A stretch of DNA of 64,000 nt from Planoprotostelium fungivorum (Eukaryota > Evosea > Variosea > Cavosteliida > Cavosteliaceae): positions 186,001 to 250,000 of the forward strand of contig MDYQ01000022.1 of NCBI GenBank assembly GCA_003024175.1. The letters run 5' to 3'. The notes beneath the pieces are model-generated. The model saw only the letters and a list, made by a program, of their open reading frames with translations, searched no databases and was not told the DNA's origin. The position numbers and the translations under genes are program-made. Below, piece by piece: positions 32,874-44,515 of this stretch; position 1 is the stretch's first letter; the number at the start of each line of letters is the position of its first letter.

Positions 32874-35059
32874 CAAATGGCAGAACAAAGCCCGGAGGCT
32901 TAACATCTCCATACTTGAGTGGGGCGAAGAATCGGACCCAGTTCATCCTGGCGTTCTTCTCTCCAAAGATTCGGATCCTCTCGGCGTCGATGTCGTACAG
33001 CAACTGCGAGTACTGCGACAGATTCGCCTTCATCTCTTGTAGCGTCTTGTACTTTGGACATTTTCCCTTCAGATGGTCCAATCGGAGGACACTGAACATG
33101 CTCGTGACGAGCTGATGAGTTTGAGAGATGCACGAGATGAAAGACGTCTCACGGCGTTGTAGAGGGCACTGATCTCTTTGTCGGTGCGGTATATGTACCA
33201 CTCTTGGTTGCCGAAGGTGATCTTCATTTTGAACGTCTGATCGAGTCAGTTCAAGTGTGACGCGTGTCACACACCGGGCCGTTGGGTGACTGGTTACAGT
33301 CTTCCAGCTGTATCTTCATCTCCTCCTTCACGACTTCGTTGTTCGAACCAGTCATGGAAGGTGATGGGGGAGTGCTCGGCGTGTTCGCTCGTGTCTTTAT
33401 CATCTCGACTTTCTGTTGCGTGTATTCTTTCTCTTCTCTCTTGTATGCGGCGGATTCCTGTTGGCGTGTGAGATGATTCGGGTCTGATGACTGACCTGCT
33501 TCTTCATTTTCTCTCGTTCTTCTCTGGCCAAGACGCCATCGATAGCTCCGTTGATTTTGATCGCAGCCGCCCAGTCTGACATTTCCTCTGCACGTCCGTT
33601 TAACATCATTCAAAACGAACGAATATGATTTCGTCTCATTTTAAAGAGACTCACTGGGTGAGGTGGCGTGAAATTTGTACTTTGAAGCGTTGAACAATTG
33701 GATGGAAAATTCGTTCGGTCTCTGTTCTTTTGTTGGCACGTCGTATTCGCTGTCTTTCAACACGAAATTAAGATCGACCAACTGTTGATCCTGATGTCAT
33801 TCAGATGATGATCGAGTCGTGACATGTACCCCATCGGACTTGAACATGGTCAATTTTCCGTCTTGTACGATACAATAGAACTTCATCCAATGTCCGGCCC
33901 TCTCTGTCGGACGTTGAGCGTCATCATCCATCATGTAATGGGACCCTGACGATCGCGACACTCACCGTGATGGAGATAACCTCTCATCGATAGATCTGCC
34001 CCTTCGACCCAACCGAAATTCCCTCCTTTAAAACTACCAGTTCTAACCACACCCGTGGGCAGACCGATGGATACGTCTAAAGTCATCAGACGTACGTCAC
34101 GTTCGTATCGAAATCTCACCTCCTCCCCACTTCTTCCAGGCCAGATCGGGTTTGAACTCTTTGGGTGATGACGTGTGTATCGCATCGATCTTTGGTGAAG
34201 ACTTTTCGATGTCAGGATTCAGATGAGTGATGGTGTCTCACTCTCGGAATGGCTTGTGGAGCTGATTGTGATGGACTTTGTCGTTGCACCGGTTGAGGTT
34301 GATGTTGTGGTGAATGTGATGTCTGTGGTTGTCTTTGAGGTAGTTGCGGCGCTTGCTGATATGCAGTTAGAGATTTGTTCACTCGAGATGATTACCTCTG
34401 AGGGTATGTTTCTGGGAACATGATTGCTGGGCAGATATCAAACGGAATTCGGTGAATGGTTGACTTACCTATGTTGATTCGGAGATCTACCAGTAGAGCT
34501 GTGCCAGGGTGAGATGATATGTAATATATGATGTCATTTCAGTCGGTACTCACACTGGTGCAACTGATAGTGATGGCTTTCGGGGGATGGGTGGCGCTTT
34601 GTTGGTCGGGGCAGATCCTTGTTGGATCTCGAATGAAGATCGCGATAACTCGGCTGAAGAGTTCATAGAGGACGTTGACGAAGTCAGTGACTGTGTGGAC
34701 GAATGAAGCGAACTGTATGGGGACGCTGATTGAGAATTGGATGGTGACAGAACTGGTTTCGGTTTCGATGGTGGAGGAGGAGGTAAGGCAGGTTTCTTCA
34801 GACTGTTCTTCATGTCTGTGTATTCCTATCTACATCACCTTATCGCCACAAAAGACTATCTCACATGCTCCCATAGTGTCTCACCACTCTGTGAATTGTG
34901 AAAATAGACGTTGCCCTCATCATCTTCGTACCGATCCCACTCAATGAACATGCTCGGCTCGGCGTCTGGCTCGACTTCTCGCCCCGTTTCAGTCACGTGA
35001 TTCAGCTTCAGCTTAATATTCCGTGGGGCGAGAAGCTCAGAACGCGTGGAACGTACCAT
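32857..35059 (-). CDS. WW-PH domain adaptor protein
   Basis: ATG 35059 (MVRSTRSELLAPRNIKLKL). A WW domain follows at about 34960-34860 (EWDRYEDDEGNVYFHNSQSG, then ETLWEH), binding Pro-rich ligands. A Pro/Ser linker (PALPPPPPSKPKPVLSP) leads to a PH domain from about 34020 to 33550 (MRGYLHHGE, HWMKFYCIVQDGKLTMF, MSDWAAAIK with the final-helix Trp). A Lys/Glu/Gln coiled segment (YKREEKEYTQQKVEMIK) and a C-terminal alpha-rich module (WYIYRTDKEISALYNA..., NWVRFFAPLKYGD) end the protein; the module was not recognised. Likely a membrane-recruited cytoplasmic scaffold in cytoskeletal or Rho/Ras signalling, by inference from domains. Numerous short introns. Confidence 0.7.
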
Positions 35060-35367
35060 CACGTTTCGATCGGCTGACGCTGATGCAAGTGAGATGATTT
35101 AGAGCTACAGCTCATATTGAAAGACGAACGTTTCCACCAGCTGACCCAGGCACAGATCGCCAGGTATCCAGAGGAAATAAAAGAATTTCTAGTGCATTTA
35201 ATGCAGATTTTTTTTTTCGGATTTCTGAAACGAGTTCAGCTGAACGCGTGAGGGCTTTCTTTTTGGCATCACGACGCGTGAGCACTTTCTTTTTGACATC
35301 ACGGCGTGAGGATAATCATCACTACGATGCAAGGAGACACATACTCTAGAACACAGACAACAAACAC
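35060..35367. promoter_or_regulatory. Divergent promoter region with 30-bp tandem repeat
   Basis: About 310 bp between head-to-head genes. It contains a run of T residues and two adjacent ~30-bp copies (35244-35272 and 35273-35303, sharing ACGCGTGAG and CTTTCTTTTTG). The repeat could be a duplicated regulatory element. Confidence 0.5.
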
Positions 35368-36172
35368 ATGGCTTCTTTCTTCATCGACTCCATAGCCAAC
35401 TCACAAGTCAAAGAGAGACTATTACAACGTGCGATACCTCTCCTTGGCTCCATCAAGACCGCCAGACCTATCGTCGTCTTCAATAGCTGCGAGATGATCG
35501 GAGGGTCGCTGCACATCTATTCCATTCCACATCAGAATTGCCCATCTAAAATGTGAGACATGACCCATTCGAAAACAACTTTGTGACAATCTGCAGAACG
35601 TGGGACCAGATCAACCTCATCACGACCAACATGGATTCGTACAAGGCCGAGTGTATAGGCGAACTTCCCATCAATTCTATGAATGTCCTCCTGGGCTGCT
35701 GTTTGTCTCCTCGAAGGTTCAACAAAGGAGATCAGTTCCGGCTACTTCTCATCGCTCACGGCCACTCATCTTCTTCCTTCTTGGTCAGCCCATCTTTCCG
35801 TCTGTACAGTAAGAAAGCTCAGATTGAAGACGCAGAGTCAAAGCATCAGAGAGAATGCAACCGAAAGCAGAAGAAGCGTCCTGTGAGCTCCTCTCGATCG
35901 TTTCACACGCTGACTATGAACAGGATGAGCTGATGATGGACGCTCTCAAGGTGATCAAGAAGATCATATCTTCTTCCAGGAGTTCAGAAGAGAAGCACAG
36001 AAGGTTGAAAATTGCATCGGAGGCGATTAGAAGCATGCTGAGCTCGACCCCGTGTGAGTTCCCAACACAAGAGAGGGTCACGATCGATGCATACTCTTAT
36101 GAAGATCCGCAGCCCGAGAGGCTCTTGGATCTCTCCATCAATGAAAACGAACTTGTCGATAGTTCAGAATAA
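35368..36172 (+). CDS. Hypothetical protein, possible immunoglobulin-fold/transcription-factor-like
   Basis: ATG 35368 (MASFFIDSIANSQVKERLL). A first intron of about 50 nt (GTGAGA...CTGCAG) restores PSKITWDQINLITTNMD. A segment FRLLLIAHG...VSPSFRLYSKKAQ has the look of the last strands of a beta-sandwich DNA-binding fold, but this is only an impression. A second intron (about 35883-35922) joins a helical C-terminal part (LMMDALKVIKKIISS, EEKHRRLKIASEAIRSML). Stop 36170-36172. No family could be named. Confidence 0.6.
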
Positions 36173-36182
36173 TAAAAATGAA

Positions 36183-38100
36183 ATGCACATGATCCGCTGC
36201 CTTGTTGTTCAGAGATGGTACCCAGTATTTGTGTCACAGATCGTGATGTTGTGTGCGGTGAGAACACATGTCTTCAGACATTCTACTCCGGTACGTTATT
36301 CGTCTTCTAGCAATCACTATGATGTCACCATCGTCGGCGCGGGCATTGTTGGGCTCGGTGAGATGAATGTATAATGTGATCTGAACAGAATCCAGCCGTT
36401 GCAAGAGAGCTGACGAAACGTGAATACAAACAAGATCATCCCTCTCTACGTGTTGCTGTCCTGGAGAAGGAATCCAGCGTGGGTGATGCATGTTCCTCTA
36501 AATAATCGCATCCCTCAATGCGATTACAGCCAAACATCAGAGCCATAACAATTCTGGCGTCATTCACGCTGGCATCTATTATAAACCAGGTAATATACAC
36601 CATCACTGTTGACGTTCTCCACAGGTTCTGTCGCATCTCATCTCTTGCAGGTTCTCACAGAGCACGATTATGCGTGAAAGGTTCAAAGATGATGTACCAA
36701 TACCTCAAAGACAACAACATTCCTCACGTCAAATGCGGAAAGGTGTCGCTGATGATCGATCATCGACGAGACAAGATCCACTGAATCACATCAGCTGATC
36801 GCCGCTATCAACACGGAAGAGATTCCGAGACTGCACGAATTGTACGAAAGAGGAAAACAGAACGGAATCGAAGGTCTCCGGTTGATCGACCCCCCAGAGA
36901 TCCGAACGATCGAGCCTCATGTGGAGGTGATGTCGTGATGACGTCATCACACGTCATCGTCCATCAGGCCGTCAAGGCTATCTTCTCCCCGGAATCGGGC
37001 ATCACAGATTACGCGGCGGTAGCTCGATGCTTTGCGAGAGATTTCGAGCAAAAGGGCGGGAAAATATTTTTCAAATTTCAGGCGGACCTTTTCGACAGGA
37101 CGGGGGGAGACATGAAGATCACTTCTACAGACGGACAAGTGAGTCACAACCGATGACGATCACAGTGTGACTGATCGATCGCATCAGGCGATCACGACAT
37201 CCAAGCTGATCGTGTGTGGAGGATTGTATTCAGACAGAATCGCAGAGAAAACGGGGGGAAGCCTCCAACCCACCATCGTACCCATACGAGGTACAGTCTT
37301 CGCATCTTATTCAATTCTTCTGTCGTGACAATCAACATCCAAATAACGCGGCACAGGTGAATGGAGGAAACTGAAAGAACAGAACAATCACATGGTCAAT
37401 ACCCTCATCTATCCCGTGCGTACGTTACGTCTGTACGTCTCAACGTCTACAGATACCCGATCCACGCTATCCTTTCTTGGGCGTGCACTTCACGAAAAAG
37501 TTGAACGGAGACGTTTGGATTGGACCGAATGCCGTACTGGCTTCGTCGCGGGAGGGCTACCGTTATTCCTCATTCAACGTGAAGGACGTCGTGGACTTTG
37601 TGAAGAATCGGTGAGCGTATTCGGATGTGAAACTTCGCGTTATGTTTGACTGACGAGATGCAGGGGATTCAGAAAGCTAGTCCTGAATAATATTCCTACG
37701 GGTATCAGCGAGATCTATCGGTCTTTATCTCTCAGGTGATTTACAGTTTCGCTCGATCATATCCGTTCAACTCATCAGCGTAATTCATTCAAAACAGAGC
37801 ACACATGAGAGAATTGAATTTGTACATTCCTTCGTTACGTCGAGAACACATCTCTTCTCGTTCCGTCAGCGGCGTGCGCGCTCAAGCTTTAGACGAAGAA
37901 GGAAATCTGATCCAAGACTTCGTCTTTGATACGACGGTCAGGGGTGAGAGAAGATGGACGAGGTGAAGAGGTGAAGAGCTGTAGATGTCATACACGTGAG
38001 AAACGCACCATCGCCTGCGGCTACATCTTCTCTGGCTATTGCAGAAGAAATCGTAGATGCAGCAGAGGAGCACTTTGGTTGGATAAAGAAGGAGAAATGA
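36183..38100 (+). CDS. L2HGDH: L-2-hydroxyglutarate dehydrogenase, mitochondrial
   Basis: FAD-dependent enzyme oxidising L-2-hydroxyglutarate to 2-oxoglutarate, a mitochondrial metabolite-repair function. In-frame ATGs at 36183 and 36189, or 36246, precede a basic Ser-rich targeting-like leader (MLCAVRTHVFRHSTPVRYSS). Next is the FAD Rossmann motif TIVGAGIVGLATAREL and the family block SHNSGVIHAGIYYKPGSHRA. Later blocks: SGITDYAAVARCFARDF, LIVCGGLYSDRIAE, PTIVPIRGEW, YPIPDPRYPFLGVHFTKK and the C-terminal VRAQALDEEGNLI, HVRNAPSPAATSSLAIAEEI. Stop 38098-38100. The intron at about 36927-36969 contains GTGATGACGTCATCAC. The start lies only 10 bp after the upstream stop. Confidence 0.88.
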
Positions 38101-38362
38101 GGGAGGATTACGTTCGTTGACCTCCCACACGTAGAAATGTAAATTCTGTCGTTCTCCTTCATAAGGTCGAAAAGTGTCACTTATTCTAAATTTGATAGCG
38201 CAAAGAAGTAATTCCGCCGACAAATTACCTCGTTTTAAGTTCTCGATTTGCCGTTGAATCCTTCGAGGCAGCTTCCTATCACCACGTGAATAACTGCACC
38301 GAAACACGGTAAGACTTCTACGTGATGTTCAAACGACAATACCGCATTCTTAACCCTACAAA

Positions 38363-38939
38363 ATGAGATCCGCCATCATTGTCTTCGCTCTCGTCCATCT
38401 CGCCGCAGCCGGATGCAGTGGTCCCAAGATCGGCACCATGACTGGATACGATAACACGGATGGACATGATGATAAACATCCTGGCAGTCTCATGGAGTAC
38501 GACCACACCACACCCGCTTTCTGGGCCAACGTCAACGCTGTGTCCATCTACGATCGCGACTGGAGCCAGTGGAAGTACCATAACATCATCATCAAGTGAG
38601 TTGCGATGACATTCACCGAACTATCCGTAACTCCTTCAGCTACAAGGGAAAGAACGTCACTGTTCAATCTTGGGACGCCTGCACTAACGCTGATTGTCCA
38701 GAAGATCCTCAGTGCTGCACCCACAACGCACAGAAGTTCGCCAAGCCCGGATTCCTCGTTGATGTAGAGAAGAGAGTGCTCAAGTCTGCTTTTAACATCA
38801 CCAACTACAATGATGTGATGAACAAGATCACCATCTACGTGAGATCGTCAGATAATTCGAATCGCTCCTGACGATGGTCCAGTTATGCGACGCATTCGAC
38901 CACCAGGCCGTCGCCAACAAGTACCACCTTTCGAATTAA
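38363..38939 (+). CDS. Small secreted Cys-containing protein, tandem copy 1
   Basis: Three exons, about 160 residues. ATG 38363, signal peptide MRSAIIVFALVHLAAAG; introns near 38596-38638 and 38838-38880; stop 38937-38939. The mature protein has CSGPKIGTMTGYDN, a Trp-rich middle (FWANVNAVSIYDRDW) and KNVTVQSWDAC...CPEDPQCC followed by NAQKFAKPGFLVDVEKRVL. The VTVxxxDxC...C...F pattern resembles double-psi beta-barrel proteins (RlpA/expansin/barwin-like); this is a tentative fold guess. Likely extracellular or wall/matrix protein. Confidence 0.75.
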
Positions 38940-39437
38940 ACCCAAGACGCTGTACTGTAAACCATAAACTATCGTTTTCATTGCCTATCATTGCATGGTA
39001 CCAACAAACGGAGTTTACTTGCTGTGTGGAGGTTGCGTATACTGTGTAACAACCGTTGGAGGCATTACTACGTTTCTTTGAGAGAATAGAGGGTCCTGCG
39101 AGTGGCGGTATATCATCTCTGCTGATTGCCGGGGCCGTTTCGCGATCGCGCTGAAACCCGAGGGGGTTACATCCCTCAGTAATTGGTATATGCACCACGT
39201 TCGACTGGACCATTTTCCTTGGTTCCGCTCGATGAGTGTAAGAGTGTCACTTTACCTCCAATTGATAGCTGACGGAGTAATTTGTCGAGGCGATTACCTT
39301 TTTTTGACGTTTGGTCGTTGAACGCGATAAGCACTCTACCATTCTGACATACGTGGTTGTAACCGACAATGCGACGCGGTAGAGCCTACCCGACGATTCC
39401 AAACGACAATCCCGCATTCTAAATTCACAGCAACAAC
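38940..39437. promoter_or_regulatory. Spacer with duplicated upstream region
   Basis: About 500 bp with no ORF of note. Its last ~200 bp (from about 39230) resemble the ~220 bp upstream of copy 1 (from about 38140): both share a GTGTCACTT...TTGATAGC block, an AATT...CGA...ATTACCT block and, just before the ATG, AACGACAAT.CCGCATTCT. The promoter was therefore duplicated with the gene. Confidence 0.55.
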
Positions 39438-40008
39438 ATGAGGTCTGTTCTCTTCCTTGCTCTCGTCGCCCTCGCCGCAGCCGGATGCAGTGGTCCCAAG
39501 ATCGGCACCATGACTGGATACGATAACGCCGATGGACAAGACGATATGCACCCCGGCAGTCTCATGGAGTATGAACACACCACACCCGCTTTCTGGGCCA
39601 ACGTCAACGCTGTGTCCATCTACGACCGTGACTGGAAGAAGTGGAAGTACCACAACATTATCATCAAGTGAGACGAACACGTCAGAATAACGGATTGATT
39701 CTCTATAGCTACCAAGGAAAGAACGTCACTGTTCAGTCTTGGGACGCCTGTGCTAATGCTGATTGCCCCGATCACACCAACTGCTGCACCAACAACGCAC
39801 AGAAGTTTGCCAAGCCCGGATTCCTCGTTGATGTGGAGAAGAGAGTGCTCAAGTCTGCCTTTGGCATCAACAACTACAATGATGTGATGAACAAGATCAC
39901 CATCTACGTAAGACCTCTGCACTTCACTTTCAATTACTGACGAGAATCCAGTTGTGCGACAAGTTCGACCACCAGGCCGTCGCCAACAAGTACCATCTTA
40001 CCAACTAA
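39438..40008 (+). CDS. Small secreted Cys-containing protein, tandem copy 2
   Basis: ATG 39438, signal peptide MRSVLFLALVALAAAG; same three-exon plan and intron phases as copy 1; stop 40006-40008. Differs from copy 1 mainly at CPDHTNCCTNNAQ and a few surface residues. The high exon identity between copies indicates recent duplication. Confidence 0.78.
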
Positions 40009-40243
40009 AGTTCGAGTTGATTCATATAAACACCTGTTGCCATTAGTCTCTCTATTCATTAGGTGATCCGAACAGTCTCCATATCAGACCATCCGATCTG
40101 TCCATGTGTGGGACCGCGACCTCTTTCTGACGTTAGCATCGAAAGAGCTCTTCCATCTTCCGCGACGGTTAGTTGCCGCGATCTACTCACGGTAAGCCGC
40201 TATCACGTTGAATTCCGCTTCAAATTATCAAATTACAGACACC

Positions 40244-40823
40244 ATGAAGTCCACGCTCGTCTTCTTTGCCCTCGTCGCTCTTGCCGCAGCCGGATGCAGT
40301 GGTCCTAAGATCGGCACCATGACTGGATACGATAACGCCGATGGACAAGACGATATGCATCCTGGCAGCGTAAATGATTACGAACACACAACACCCGCTT
40401 TCTGGGCCAACGTCAACGCTGTATCCATTTACAATCGTGATTGGAACCAGTGGAAGTACCACAACATCATCATCAAGTGAGCTGACGCACATTCCACCAT
40501 CTGATTGACTCTCCTTCAGCTACAAGGGAAAGAACGTCACCGTCCAATCTTGGGACTCTTGCGCTAATCAGGATTGCCCAGATCATACTCCATGCTGCAC
40601 CAACAACGCACAGAAGTTTGCCAAGCCCGGATTCCTCGTTGACGTAGAGAAGAGAGTACTCAAGTCTGCCTTTGGCATCAACAACTATGACGATGTGATG
40701 GCCAAGATATCCTACTACGTAAGAGACATCTTTTGCAATGTGTCTTTGATCCTGATGAGAATATAGTTGTGCGACAAGTTCGACCCCAAGCCCATCGCGA
40801 AGAAGTACCACCTCACCAACTAA
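40244..40823 (+). CDS. Small secreted Cys-containing protein, tandem copy 3
   Basis: ATG 40244, signal peptide MKSTLVFFALVALAAAG; introns near 40478 and 40718; stop 40821-40823, followed by AATAAA near 40852. Slightly more divergent (NDYEHTTPAFW, CANQDCPDHTPCC, KFDPKPIAKKYHLTN). All cysteines of the other copies are kept. Confidence 0.78.
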
Positions 40824-40954
40824 ACCTCCATGATGTAGAACTACAACCGCGAATAAAAGCGTGTTATGTAATGAACAATCATCATCTGTGCCACCACAAA
40901 CACCATCTCACACAAACATCGACATCATCATCCCCATCTGAAACGAGAGACTCT

Positions 40955-43900
40955 TTATTGCTTTACAACGGTGGGAGGTGGCGCGTTCGGGTTCGGTTTT
41001 AAGATGACAAATCCCTCCATGATGGGTGCAGCCGATAGATAGTCGTCCGTCGCCAGCTCTGCCCTGTCGTTGTAGCCCAGAAGCACCGGCGTAGTGTGAG
41101 TCTGGAAACCAGTGATCGTCTTTGGTTTTCCCGCCTGGCCGATCGTGTCCACGGCCTGACCGACACGAACGGGAACGGGGAGGGGCTTCATGTTCTCATC
41201 GAACGTCATCAGCATGCGGGGGTACATCGCGGAGACGAGAGTGAAGAGGAGGTAGTGGTTCTTGGACAAGATGACTGGATGAGATCAACATGATGATCGT
41301 GATGTGATGATCAGAGGAAGAAGATGAGATGATGACCAGATGAAGAAAATGAGAAGATGAGAAGATGATCAGAGGAAGATGATGATGATGACGCTCACTG
41401 TTCTTAAAGTCCAAGCAAGCGTGTGCCACCGTGAGCAACCCAGCCATGGCCGTCCTCGACAAGATCGATCGATCGGAATCGTACGGTGCGATCGAGATCG
41501 TTCCCTTGCCCATGAAGACCATTCCCTGAGCCACCCTGACGAGGAACAAATAATTGGGCTCCTTGTACCAGTAAGCAGAGAGGGAGCGTAAGAGGTTGGC
41601 CACTCTCGAGTTGTTCGTGCCGGCACCGATGAGACCGAGGGCGAAGATTGCACCCATGGCAACCTCCTCATCTGAATCGTGAGATAGCTTGCTGAGTGTG
41701 TCCATCACAGGAATTCTGGGGTTGCTTACGCTCATCAGACCCAGGGCTAACGGTACGGCCCTGCGTACGACGGGTTCGCAGTACCTGTGGGGGTGAGGGG
41801 GGAGTACGTACGTAAAGTACGTACTGAAGGAGGTGGTCGAACGAACGTAAAGCCATCTCGACTCCGATGTCTTCTCCCATGGCAATGAGGGCGATGCCGA
41901 GTGTGGCGACGGCTTGGTGTGAGTCCTTCTCGGTCAAGTGGTCTCCACACATGTCCAACAGCGATTGGATCTTGAGAACGTTACCCGTCCCGACGTACGC
42001 GCACGTATCCAACGTAACGGAAGCGTAACGACCGATGGGATGTGTCACGGTCTTGAGCGTCTCGAGCGTGACCTCGCTCAGCTGCTGCCTGCCTGAACGT
42101 CCGTCAGGCATCTCGTCACCGTGAAACGACTCACCGAGGTACAAGAGACCCAGGGCTAAGGCGACAAAGCGGCTGTGTGTCTGGTTCAGGGAAGCTTCGT
42201 CACGCTCCATGAGAACCGCGAGCAAGGAATTGGTAATCTCCGGGTCTCCGGTACCAACGAAAATCATACCAAGAGATAGACAAGCCATGGCAACGACTTC
42301 CATGCTGGCCTTGCTGTCGTCGACGGTGGGCAAGAGGAGGGCACTGAGATCAGCCTTGGCAGTGCCGGTGTAGGCGATACCGAGTCTGTCAAAGGTGAGA
42401 GACGTGACGCAGCGTCAATTGTCACCCCAAAATGGCACCGATGCGAATGTTGTTGTTCGTCTGGTCGGCAACGTACTCGCTGAGGAGGGCGATGGCGGGG
42501 TCGCACTCGTTGTAGACGCCCGAATTGACGATACCTACGGCCAGGAGGGTTCCCGCCTTGATGTAGGGCTCGTTTGCGTAGAGGTACTTGTCGATTTGGG
42601 TGAGACCGCCGTCGACGTCCCACAGGAGGACCATTCCGAGGGAAGCAGCTGCGGTCATCATGCCGTGCTCCTTGTTCTTGTACAACCACTTGTTACCTAT
42701 TCACCCGTCAGAATGTTCTTCATCATCGTAACACATCATCATGATCCGATGAGACATCATGCATCACAATGGTGAGAAGATGACAACTCACCGTCTTCGG
42801 TCATGAGCTTGTCTTTCAGGAAACCGGCGTTGACGAACGCATTGACAAAGGTGGAAGCGAGATTCTGTCTGGCCGAGTCCAAGTTGGTTCCAAATCCTCT
42901 CGTGTCGCTCAAGTTCGACTTGTAAATGTCTTCGGGTGTCTTCGCTTCGGTGATCTCCAGATCTTGCGCCAGCACTTGAAAGTTCTCGGACAACTTGGAG
43001 TTGTAGATGAGAGAATTCAGATTCTCGTCGCTCGAATCAAAGTACAAGTGCTGACGGCCGAGTTGAAGGGCCATCTGTTTTCTCGTCACCCTGTTCATGT
43101 GTCATTGCGATGATGATGATGATGGCAGCGTCGCTCACTCGTCTTGGACGGACGTGAAGAGATCCTGAGCTCCCTTGACGTCCGAATTGTTAATCATGCT
43201 GCAGACGCGGAGGGCCTCGCATGGCTGATTGGCCTTCTTGTAGATGTCTTGAACGACCTTGAGGATGTGCTCGTCTTCTCCTGGGGCGAAGCTGGCGCAC
43301 TGTGTGAGGTAGCGACCGATCTTGGAATAGTTGACGTCATCAACAAAGTCCATGATCTGATCGATCTTCTCGATCTCGAGGAGGAGATCGCATGCCTCGT
43401 GCTCGGCATTGTGTTGCATGTTGAATGGGACGATCTGATTGACGAGATTTTGGAGCTCTTCGACGCTGGTCTTGTTCTCTGTTCGCTTGTCCCATTCGGT
43501 GCTGATCTCACCCGATAGATGTCTGAATGATAATGTAAGAATGGATGGAATTGGAGGTCGCTGAAGACGGAGGAGTTACCTGATGAATTCGTGTCCCCAC
43601 GAGCCGATGTCTTTCATCGATCCTTGGAGTTTATATTTCAATGTCTCTCCCTCTCCTTCTTTTCCAAACGTCATGGATAACACGGCCAGAATGTCGGATA
43701 AGAGAGTCTGTTGGTGTCAAAAGATGGAAGTGGATATGACGTCACAGATGATAATCGATACGATACCTTGTTCTCTGATGATGACTGGCTATCAAAGAAA
43801 GCCTTCAGTTTTTCATAGTGAGGGCCCAAAAACTTCAGTGGCTTTGGAACGGAAGTCATAGAACTGGTTGCTGTCTTAATCTCTGTAATCAGAGTGTCCA

Positions 43901-44167
43901 ATGCTAGCTTCTGGACGCCGACGTCAGCGTCTTGAACTCTCTCTGCTAAGAGATCCAGCTCCTCCTTTTTCCTCTTGTCCTCTTCTGACTGATTGTATGA
44001 TCAGTCGACATGTAAATGTAATAGATAGAAGGTGTTGTGTCTCGTGAACTCACCAGCTCTTCCTCCTTCTTCTTCTTGTCATTCTTCTTCTTTGTATCTG
44101 TCTTCTTCTCCTCTACCTTCTTGTTCTCTTCATTGTTGGTTGCCTTCACTTCGTCTTTCTGGCTCAT
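40955..44167 (-). CDS. RPN1: 26S proteasome regulatory subunit RPN1/PSMD2
   Basis: Largest base subunit of the 19S particle; docks ubiquitin receptors and shuttle factors. ATG 44167 ([17 protein letters not shown]), then the typical Lys/Glu-rich N-terminal tail. Family blocks: [42 protein letters not shown], the toroid of proteasome/cyclosome repeats ([102 protein letters not shown]), and the C-terminal [18 protein letters not shown]. Stop 40955-40957. Around ten introns. One near 43715-43770 contains TGACGTCA and one at about 41272-41400 is long, GAT-rich and variable. Single-copy core gene, useful for phylogenetic placement. Confidence 0.93.
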
Positions 44168-44515
44168 CGTGTTCTTCTGATGATGAGATTCGTCAAATGA
44201 TGCACACGTGAACACCAGGCTTCCACGTCACTCCAACAAATCATTTTGACAATCTACAATTTCGACATTGGGCATCATCGCAAACTTTGTTTTCAATCTC
44301 CACTCTAATTCTCACAAAGAACGTGAGGTCTATGTGTCGAACGAAATAGATTCTGCGTGTGACTTGGTTGTTCTTCGTTTTTTGTGATTGTGTCTAAATA
44401 TAGAGTGGTTTGCGAAAACGTAACCACATCAGGTTGATGATCGAACTGCAAAATTATAGAGAGTGACTTGATCAATAGCGGCTATTCAGTGACACGTGGA
44501 ATCGAGAGCTTCATA
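44168..44515. promoter_or_regulatory. Divergent promoter region between RPN1 and BBOF1-like gene
   Basis: About 350 bp between head-to-head start codons. No feature beyond presumed promoters. Confidence 0.4.
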
